This document shows positions 31,518 through 37,916 of a stretch of 37,916 nt of DNA, in pieces. The stretch comes from an uncultured Collinsella sp. (GTDB taxonomy: Bacteria; Actinomycetota; Coriobacteriia; Coriobacteriales; Coriobacteriaceae): assembly GCA_959599095.1 (NCBI GenBank), contig CAUGGC010000020.1, positions 1 through 37,916 of the forward strand, in the 5' to 3' direction. A model generated the notes under the pieces. It did not search any database, was not told the DNA's origin, and was given only the letters and a program-made list of their open reading frames with translations. The position numbers and the translations under genes were made by a program. Position 1 is the first letter of the stretch. The number at the start of each line of letters is the position of its first letter.

Positions 31518-31529
31518 GGAAATCGGCGA

Positions 31530-31838
31530 TCAGCCCAGCGGACCCTGAAACAGTTCCTCATGCGAGCCCATTCTCACCAGCCTAATCACTGGGTTAGTCT
31601 TATGGGGAAGATAAAGAACGACCACATCGACCAAGCCATCGGATAGATGGAAATCGATGTGGCCGTTGTAGTTTCCGCCCGGGTTTGAAAGCTCATGGGC
31701 GCCATATTCCGCGGGAAGCGAGCCGTGAGCTGCAAGCTCTGCGACCGCCGCCTTAAACTCGGTTTTTAGCTGCGGATGGATGCGCATCGTCCGTTTATAA
31801 TCCGCCTTAAACTGAGCCTCGACTTTAATCTCAAACAT
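31530..31838 (-). CDS. YafQ/RelE-family toxin
   Basis: A 102-aa RelE-superfamily mRNA interferase, probably ribosome-dependent. N-terminus FEIKVEAQFKADYKR, central ELSNPGGNYNGHIDFHLSDGLVDVVVLY and C-terminal IRLVRMGSHEELF match YafQ-type toxins, where the late His acts in catalysis (here in GSHEELF). The gene begins 2 bp after the antitoxin stop, the standard antitoxin-first order. It is convergent with the primase-helicase gene, separated by repeat copy C. Confidence 0.9.
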   Translation of the reverse strand: MFEIKVEAQFKADYKRTMRIHPQLKTEFKAAVAELAAHGSLPAEYGAHELSNPGGNYNGHIDFHLSDGLVDVVVLYLPHKTNPVIRLVRMGSHEELFQGPLG

Positions 31839-31840
31839 CG

Positions 31841-32140
31841 CTAGTCCTCATCGAGGAATGATATAAGCTCATCAGCGTTGTTGAATGACGGGCTATCGTC
31901 CGGCAAAACCCCCAACTCATGAGCCTCGGCGATCACCATGGCACGCCTCGTCGCCTCGTTGGGCACCTCCGCCCTTCCTACAATCTCAAAAGGAATCTTT
32001 CGCTGATTTACCAGCTGCCGAACGGCAAGATTGAGATAGGAATTGAGGCTGAGGCCGACCGAATCCAAGAACTCAGTCGCCTGCTCCTTGAGCCCCTCTT
32101 CGATGCGAACCGTCGTAGGCTTAACTGTTGCTGTAGACAT
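31841..32140 (-). CDS. RelB/DinJ-family antitoxin
   Basis: A 99-aa antitoxin. MSTATVKPTTVRIEEGLKEQ followed by DSVGLSLNSYLNLAVRQLV is the ribbon-helix-helix DNA-binding part of DinJ/RelB, and the C-terminal SPSFNNADELISFLDED is the toxin-wrapping tail. ATG 32140 has a strong GAGGAGGTCG ahead; the frame to 32233 has no RBS. It should neutralise the toxin 2 bp downstream and repress their shared promoter; a TATACT-like -10 lies about 30 bp upstream (32172-32177). The pair may stabilise the island. Confidence 0.9.
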   Translation of the reverse strand: MSTATVKPTTVRIEEGLKEQATEFLDSVGLSLNSYLNLAVRQLVNQRKIPFEIVGRAEVPNEATRRAMVIAEAHELGVLPDDSPSFNNADELISFLDED

Positions 32141-32254
32141 TTGCGACCTCCTCGCTCTCGTCTTTTGCATCAGTATACCCAATATAAACGGCAAACTGAC
32201 GTTAGATAGCATCAGATTGCCATACATATTCATGTCGCGGTGGGCACGATTGCT

Positions 32255-33013
32255 CTACATCAACCCGCTGAGCGCAATGTCGACGGACTCGTTGAGGTCA
32301 TCGGTAATGTGTACCAGATCCGGATCGAGCGGGCTGATCATACCGGCGCTCATCACCGGGCCGTTGAGCCAGTCGAACAGGCCCTGCCAGTACTCGCTGC
32401 CCACCAGCACGAGCGGCATGCGCTTGACCTTGTGCGTCTGCACCAGCGTGAGCACCTCGAACATCTCGTCGAGCGTGCCAAAGCCGCCGGGAAACACGAT
32501 GGCGCCCGAGCTGTACTTAACGAACATGGTTTTGCGCACAAAGAAGTAGCGGAAGTCCATACCGAGGTTTACGTATTTGTTGAGCCCCTGCTCGTGCGGC
32601 AATTCAATGCCCAGGCCAACTGACTTGCCATTGACACTCGCCGCTCCCCTGTTGGCCGCTTCCATGATGCCGGGGCCGCCACCGGTGATGACCGCCACGC
32701 CACGTTGCGCGATCTTGCGCCCGACGGTACGCGCCGCTTTGTAGAGCGGATCGGTCTTGGGCGTGCGGGCGCTACCGAAGATGGTCACCGCGGGCCCGAG
32801 CTCGGCAAGCGCGCCAAAGCCGTCGACAAACTCAGCCTGAATGCGCAGTACGCGCCACGGATCGGCATGCAACCAGTCGGTCGACTCCTCGGGCGCCAGC
32901 AGGTTGGCGTAGGTGTTGTCCTTGGGAATCATGGGACCGCGCATGACCACAGGACCGCGTCGGTACGTCTCGTCGTAGGCCGGCTCGCCCTCGACGTTCT
33001 CATTCTTAATCAT
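32255..33013 (-). CDS. LOG-family protein (TIGR00730 type)
   Basis: A 252-aa Rossmann-like phosphoribohydrolase. VITGGGPGIMEAANRGA (residues 109-123) and FPGGFGTLDE (174-183) are the LOG nucleotide-binding and catalytic motifs. The family cleaves nucleoside 5'-monophosphates to base and ribose 5-phosphate; it is often misnamed lysine decarboxylase. About 70 N-terminal residues precede the core fold, as in longer bacterial members. The start MIKNENVEG at 33013 has AGGAG ahead. Its 3' end is the copy that the island appears to have rebuilt; a second, older copy lies at 27906-28037. Confidence 0.92.
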   Translation of the reverse strand: MIKNENVEGEPAYDETYRRGPVVMRGPMIPKDNTYANLLAPEESTDWLHADPWRVLRIQAEFVDGFGALAELGPAVTIFGSARTPKTDPLYKAARTVGRKIAQRGVAVITGGGPGIMEAANRGAASVNGKSVGLGIELPHEQGLNKYVNLGMDFRYFFVRKTMFVKYSSGAIVFPGGFGTLDEMFEVLTLVQTHKVKRMPLVLVGSEYWQGLFDWLNGPVMSAGMISPLDPDLVHITDDLNESVDIALSGLM

Positions 33014-33037
33014 GGGTACTCCTATCGAGAAAAAGAA

Positions 33038-33077
33038 AAGCGGGCGGGGTCGACGCCATGCGCCAAACACCCGCCCG
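33038..33077 (-). terminator. Terminator of the tgt transcript
   Basis: CGGGCGGG (33041-33048) pairs with CCCGCCCG (33070-33077). On the minus strand the stem is followed by CTTTTCTTTTTC. It ends tgt transcription just before the LOG gene start. Confidence 0.75.
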
Positions 33078-33226
33078 AACATCAACTATTCGGTATGGTA
33101 CCCACGTTGTATCAAGTGCTTGCAAGCTGTCGGTCAGTGGTCGCACAGACGGTCTTAGCGAACGTGATGACCGGCCGGCGCTCGCCCCTTGCCGTTGCCC
33201 GCGCTCTGCAAGCGCCCGAGCCGCTC

Positions 33227-34366
<1,140 letters not shown>

Positions 34367-34670
34367 AAACTGGAACTCCTTGGTTGCGGTTCATACGCAA
34401 ACCATTATACGGGCAACCCGCAAGAAGCACCGACTCGACAGAAACTAGTGCATTAGGATCAGGTTCCCGCGCTAGTCGTTGGGTAGTCGTTGGGGACAGT
34501 CTTAAACGACTAGACGTTGGGGACAGTCTTCAGCGCCATCTTGCAAATGAGTGCCCCAATCTGCCGGCACTCAGGGACTGTCCCCAAGTGCCGGCAACGC
34601 CGATGCTCTGGTAACGCCGATGCTCTGACAACATCAGCGAGCGGTCGCCAGGGCGAACAAATTGGCATGA
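34367..34670. repeat. Repeat-rich intergenic region (GGGGACAGTC / GTCCCCAAGTGCC)
   Basis: No gene. TTGGGGACAGTC (34517-34528) pairs with GACTGTCCCCAA (34576-34587); an upstream copy of CGTTGGGGACAGTCTT lies about 34493-34504. TGCCGGCACT (34562-34571) pairs with AGTGCCGGCA (34587-34596), sharing a base with the first stem, so the two folds compete. AACGCCGATGCTCTG occurs twice in tandem (34596-34610, 34613-34627). The GTCCCCAAGTGCC unit returns at 37795 and 37822. Confidence 0.75.
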
Positions 34671-34711
34671 AAAGAGGGCGGCATAGACCTTCTGGTCATG
34701 CCGCCCTCTTT
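34671..34711. terminator. Bidirectional intrinsic terminator
   Basis: AAAGAGGGCGGCAT (34671-34684) pairs perfectly with ATGCCGCCCTCTTT (34698-34711), with a further GACC/GGTC inside. A-run and T-run flank it on both strands. It serves the minus-strand SDR gene ending at 34783. Confidence 0.88.
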
Positions 34712-34754
34712 GAATGACAAGTTGTCGCTCTGGTGACCGCGCAGCGTCGGCCGG

Positions 34755-34778
34755 TCCGCCGTTCGGTAGAACGGCGGA
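34755..34778 (-). repeat. Hairpin at the SDR stop codon
   Basis: TCCGCCGTTC (34755-34764) and GAACGGCGGA (34769-34778) form a perfect 10-bp stem with loop GGTA, 4 bp past the SDR stop. It probably protects the mRNA end or assists termination. Confidence 0.7.
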
Positions 34779-34782
34779 ACCC

Positions 34783-35583
34783 CTAAGGACGCTGGCCCAT
34801 GCCACCCTCGAGGGTGACGGTCTCGCCGTTCATGTACTTAAAGTCGGGACCGCAGAGCTGAACGACCACGCGGCCGATTTCCTTCTCAACGTCGCCGTAG
34901 TGGCCCGCCGGCGGCATGTGGACGTTGGCCTTGAACGCCTCGGGATAGGCATCCTGGAAGTTCTCGAGCGCAGCGGTCCAAGCAAGCGGGCAAACGATAT
35001 TGACGTTAATGCCGTCCTTGCCCCACTCGTTGGCGGCAACGCGGGTCAGGCCGCGGATGCCCTCCTTGGCGGCAGCATAGCTGCACTGGCCATAGTTGCC
35101 AAACAGGCCAGCACCCGAAGCGAAGTTGACCACGGAGCCCTTGGTCTCCTTCAGGTGCGGATAGGCCTTCTGCATGTACAGATAGGTAGCATACAGACCG
35201 GAGTAAATGGCTAGGTTAAACTGGTCCATGGTGTGATCGGCGATGGTCACGCCCGAGGCGCTAGCCTGAGCATTGTTAACGACGGCGTCGATGCGGCCGA
35301 ACTCCTCAATGGCCTTGTCGATGACGTTCTGGACGACGGCCTCGTTGTCCTGACCAGCCGAGACATCGGCCTGAACGGGCAGAACCTTGACACCGTACTC
35401 GGCCTCGAGAGACTCCTTGGCGGCCTCGAGCTTGGCGACGTTGCGGCCGGTGATGACGAGGTTCGCGCCCTCCTTGGCAAATGCGATATCGATGCCGTAG
35501 CCGATGGAGCCAGCGGAACCGTCCTTAAGCGTGGCCTTGCCGCCGCCGGTGACGATCACGGTCTTACCAGTGAAAAGTCCCAT
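34783..35583 (-). CDS. Short-chain dehydrogenase, candidate 12alpha-hydroxysteroid dehydrogenase
   Basis: A 266-aa classical SDR. TGGGK opens the cofactor loop (residues 12-16), TGRN at 45-48 after beta-2 favours NADP(H), NNAQASASG replaces the usual NNAG (103-111), and the catalytic residues are Ser156, Tyr169 and Lys173. The stretch SGAGLFGNYGQCSYAAAKEG and the terminal EGGMGQRP are, from memory, nearly identical to clostridial 12alpha-hydroxysteroid dehydrogenases, which oxidise the 12-hydroxyl of bile acids such as cholate. Compared with those, about 8 residues (around TLKDGSAG) are inserted in the glycine-rich loop. The start MGLFTGK at 35583 follows GAAAGGA. Bile-acid activity is likely but unproven. 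Confidence 0.7.
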   Translation of the reverse strand: MGLFTGKTVIVTGGGKATLKDGSAGSIGYGIDIAFAKEGANLVITGRNVAKLEAAKESLEAEYGVKVLPVQADVSAGQDNEAVVQNVIDKAIEEFGRIDAVVNNAQASASGVTIADHTMDQFNLAIYSGLYATYLYMQKAYPHLKETKGSVVNFASGAGLFGNYGQCSYAAAKEGIRGLTRVAANEWGKDGINVNIVCPLAWTAALENFQDAYPEAFKANVHMPPAGHYGDVEKEIGRVVVQLCGPDFKYMNGETVTLEGGMGQRP

Positions 35584-35871
35584 ACAAAGTCCTTTCAAAT
35601 CGCGACGGGCACGCCCGCCGACTGCGCGTATCCAACTTCACGCGCCAAAAGCTGAGATGCAACTTTAGCGTGTTCAAGCAAAAATAAAAGACCGCGGTAG
35701 GCGAACGGCACCACGTCGTTCGGCGAAGGGATTGTCAAGTACAAACTGGATAAAGCGGCCGAGTTATTGTTATCAGATCGAGCCATCGAACACGTTTTGA
35801 AACTTTGCTGCGGCGCGCGGGATGTCGGCGCGAGACTTTATCATAGGGTGACAAACAACGATGAGGAGCAC

Positions 35872-37641
35872 ATGCCTATGACAGACGAGCTGGACCCCCA
35901 GACTCAGCAGCATATTGATGATTCCGCAGACGTCACCACAGATGCTGATGCTGTGACCTGCGATGATATTGACCTCGACGGCCCCATCTTGGACGAAAGC
36001 GCTACGGCGGAAACCCCTGGCGCCGAAGATGCAGGCGAGCAAAACGACGATGCGCCCGCTCAGGACGACGACCCCGTACAGGATGCCGCTCCGCAAGCTG
36101 CGGGCCCTATCGAGGTGTCTTCGGAAGAAGAGCTCGACGCCGTCATGGACTCCATGATGGATGCCGTCAAAGCGATGAAAGACGCCGTCGCCGATGCCGA
36201 TATTGATGCCGAGGAAGAGGAGGCCGCCGAGGCGGCCTCGACCTTTGTGCCCGGCGAGACTCCGGTTGCCGACCAAGGCAGTACCATGCCCTCGTTTCTG
36301 CAGCTCGAGCATCCCACGATTGGCGCCGATGCGGTCGATCCGCACGCAGCAGGCTTTTCTGTGGTCGAGGGCGGTACCGGCAATATCGCCGCGCCGCAGG
36401 CTGCCGATGCGGACTCTGCCGACACCGCTCGCCCGGCCGCCCCGCACTCCCCCGCCGCGAACCGCGATCTGGGGACCGCTGTCTCGAACACTGCGAACGC
36501 CGTGGGCACCTTTATCGCCCAGGGTGCCTCGGCCATGCGCGAGATGAACGCCGCGAAAAAGGCACTTGCCGATGCCCGCGCCCACCTGGCCGAACTTGAG
36601 CAGCGCATTGCCGATCAGGCCGAGGAACTCGAGACGCGCCAGGATATCGCAGGCCGCTACGACCAGATCGTCGCCGACCAGCGCCAGGCGATCGCCACAG
36701 CGCAAAAGACCGCTGCGGCAGCCGAGATTGACCGTGATGCCCACGCCGCCAAAGCGACAGAGCTCAAGGGTCAGTTCGAACAAATGAAGGCAGAGGATGA
36801 CGCGACTGAGCTCCGCCTGAAGGCCGCGCTCGACGCCGTGGAGGCCCGCGAGGCGAGCTCGCGCGAGACCGGCAACCGCCTCGTTCGACGTCTTGAGGAT
36901 TCCAAGCGCATCCGCGACAAGGTGAAGGCCGAGCGAGACGCCGGCATTGCCGCCGCACAACAAACCGTCGACGCCACGCGCGCCCAGCTCGAGACGCTGC
37001 GTCATGAGTATGCCGAGCTGCAACGCAATCCCTCGGCAAATCCCGCCAACTATACGGTGCGCACCAGCGAGCTCTCGATGCAGATCTCCGACACGGCAGA
37101 TGCCCTGCGTAAAGCCGAAGAAGATGTCCCGCGCATCACCGCCGACCTTGAGCACTCGCTTGCCGCAGCCGAGCAGGCCGTCGAGCAGGCGCAAGCCCCC
37201 ATCGCCGACGCAAAACGCGCACACCAAGCCGTGACGACCGAGGCCGATGCCGCGCGCGACGAGCTGCAGGCGGCGAAGACCGCCGCCGCGACGCGCCAGC
37301 GCGAACTGCGCGAGAAGATCGCTGCCGAGGACAAGGCACGCCGCGACCAAGAGCAGACCATCGCCAACGCCCAAGCAGATGCCGCACATGCGCAGTCGAT
37401 CACCGAACAGGCGACCGAGGTGCACGACCACCCAGAGATCACTGAGTCGCTTGCAGGGTCCTTGGCCCGAGACAAAGCCGAACACGCCGAGACCGAGCGA
37501 GAAGTCGCCCAGCTCGAGGCCACCGAGGACGCGGTGCGCGAGCGTACCCGCGACTCACGCATCAAATTCACCGGCGCCATCGTCTGCATTGTCGCTGTAG
37601 TCCTCGTGATCATCCTGATCTGGCTCTTCGCGAGCAAGTAA
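35872..37641 (+). CDS. Coiled-coil protein with acidic N-terminus and C-terminal membrane anchor
   Basis: A 589-aa protein not assigned to a family. Residues 1-160 are strongly acidic and low-complexity (many Asp, Glu, Ala, Pro). Residues about 215-560 are long Ala/Glu/Arg/Gln-rich helices with heptad character (AAKKALADARAHLAELEQ and on), broken near 405-425 by NPSANPANYTVRT. The end GAIVCIVAVVLVIILIWLF is a single transmembrane helix followed by ASK, so it is tail-anchored with the bulk in the cytosol. GAGGAG lies before ATG 35872; ATG 35878 is also possible. A structural or envelope-organising role is conceivable; no function can be assigned. The upstream extension to 35767 has no RBS. Confidence 0.75.
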   Translation: MPMTDELDPQTQQHIDDSADVTTDADAVTCDDIDLDGPILDESATAETPGAEDAGEQNDDAPAQDDDPVQDAAPQAAGPIEVSSEEELDAVMDSMMDAVKAMKDAVADADIDAEEEEAAEAASTFVPGETPVADQGSTMPSFLQLEHPTIGADAVDPHAAGFSVVEGGTGNIAAPQAADADSADTARPAAPHSPAANRDLGTAVSNTANAVGTFIAQGASAMREMNAAKKALADARAHLAELEQRIADQAEELETRQDIAGRYDQIVADQRQAIATAQKTAAAAEIDRDAHAAKATELKGQFEQMKAEDDATELRLKAALDAVEAREASSRETGNRLVRRLEDSKRIRDKVKAERDAGIAAAQQTVDATRAQLETLRHEYAELQRNPSANPANYTVRTSELSMQISDTADALRKAEEDVPRITADLEHSLAAAEQAVEQAQAPIADAKRAHQAVTTEADAARDELQAAKTAAATRQRELREKIAAEDKARRDQEQTIANAQADAAHAQSITEQATEVHDHPEITESLAGSLARDKAEHAETEREVAQLEATEDAVRERTRDSRIKFTGAIVCIVAVVLVIILIWLFASK

Positions 37642-37668
37642 ACCCGCCGCCAAATAACGCCTCAACTC

Positions 37669-37736
37669 AGTTGCGGTGAAATAGTTCCTGTTTAGCCATC
37701 AAATAAGCCAATTCAAGAACTATCTCACCGCAACTT
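37669..37736 (+). repeat. AGTTGCGGTG palindromic element, copy D
   Basis: AGTTGCGGTGAAATAGTTCC onward (37669-37690) pairs with 37714-37735 with two mismatches. The inner stem is of the TTC/GAA type, like copy A, and the loop holds TAGCCATCAAATAAGCCA, similar to copy A. It lies 27 bp past the coiled-coil gene stop. Confidence 0.9.
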
Positions 37737-37787
37737 ATTTAGATTGGCGCAAGGCAACCTATCCCTCCTGCACCAATCTCTTGACAT

Positions 37788-37834
37788 AAGGAGTGTCCCC
37801 AAGTGCCGGCACAAAAGGAACGTCCCCAAGTGCC
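37788..37834. repeat. Tandem GTCCCCAAGTGCC units
   Basis: GTCCCCAAGTGCC occurs at 37795-37807 and 37822-37834 (27-bp period), identical to 34580-34592. AAGGAGTGTCCCCA (37788-37801) is also identical to 17733-17746 within the ABC-F/HAD terminator. The rest of the window end (37835-37916) holds no gene that I can support. Confidence 0.75.
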
Positions 37835-37916
37835 AACAACGGTGACGCCGATGTTATGGCGCCGACAGACACTATGACCCAATCCGAGGGCACTAAAAAG
37901 ACAGGAGCCCCCGCTC

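Larger units (their letters stand above)
28038..32254. mobile_element. Accessory island inserted at the 3' end of the LOG gene (inferred)
   Basis: The segment between the displaced LOG 3' end (27906-28037) and the intact LOG gene (stop at 32255) holds the primase-helicase gene, repeat copy C and the RelB/YafQ pair. The bracketing copies of the LOG 3' end are in direct orientation, about 130 bp long and about 88% identical. This pattern suits integration into a gene's 3' end by an element that brings a replacement end. No integrase, transposase or short target duplication is visible, so the mechanism is open. GC content is lower than the flanks, most clearly in 28150-30000. Confidence 0.55.

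Noticed and set aside
34493..34627. CRISPR-like array
   Set aside because: Units are unequal, spacing is irregular, units occur in both orientations and no cas genes are near.
35773..37485. 570-codon minus-strand frame
   Set aside because: Antisense to the coiled-coil gene. The latter has a proper RBS, a transmembrane end and a terminal repeat after its stop.

Overview
The window looks like chromosomal DNA of a gut Coriobacteriia bacterium, most likely Collinsella or a close relative. The inference rests on the high-GC codon use, the gene families (short-form SerA, DUF1015-like protein, ArsP_2-type permease, Vsr/DUF559-like orphan proteins) and the many GC-rich intergenic hairpins. I could not run any search, so the taxon is an inference. 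I see no rRNA, tRNA or CRISPR array.

Layout. 1-700: leader region with a very small, probably remnant antitoxin gene. 697-3130: serC-serA (serine synthesis from 3-phosphoglycerate), closed by a strong terminator. 3.4-6.6 kb: an orphan nuclease-fold protein, an M20 peptidase and a short DUF1015-like protein. 6.7-8.6 kb (minus): two tandem histidine phosphatases and a nitroreductase preceded by a DtxR-box-like site. 8.9-10 kb: HdeD/DUF308 membrane protein and a YaiI-type protein. 10.1-13.9 kb: His-rich metal permease, DEDDh exonuclease and a second Vsr-like protein. 14.2-17.6 kb: a metal-resistance cluster (ArsR regulator, separate HMA metallochaperone, P1B ATPase) with three matching operators, followed convergently by a DtxR/MntR regulator. 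17.8-20.4 kb (minus): ABC-F ATPase and Cof-type HAD phosphatase. 20.6-24.3 kb (minus): complete pstSCAB phosphate importer. 24.6-27.7 kb: PepV-like peptidase and HAD phosphatase (minus), DegV protein (plus). 27.9-32.3 kb: an accessory island. 32.3-35.6 kb (minus): LOG-family hydrolase, tgt, and an SDR closely resembling 12alpha-hydroxysteroid dehydrogenases. 35.9-37.6 kb: a coiled-coil protein with a C-terminal membrane anchor.

The most unusual part is the 28.0-32.3 kb island. It holds a 984-residue protein that fuses an archaeo-eukaryotic-type primase domain (as in TOTE conflict systems) to an SF2 helicase and a degraded phospholipase-D-like tail, next to a RelB/YafQ-type toxin-antitoxin pair. 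The island is bracketed by the intact 3' end of the LOG gene on one side and a second, diverged copy of the same 3' end (about 130 bp) on the other. This suggests insertion at the 3' end of that gene with replacement of the displaced end.

A second theme is structured intergenic repeats. A roughly 68-bp imperfect palindrome starting AGTTGCGGTG occurs four times, each 15-45 bp past a stop codon, and its inner stem shows paired (compensatory) changes between copies. Other families are hairpins with GGGGACAGG loops, GTAGATTT hairpins, GTCCCCAAGTGCC units, and two very long perfect or near-perfect hairpins.
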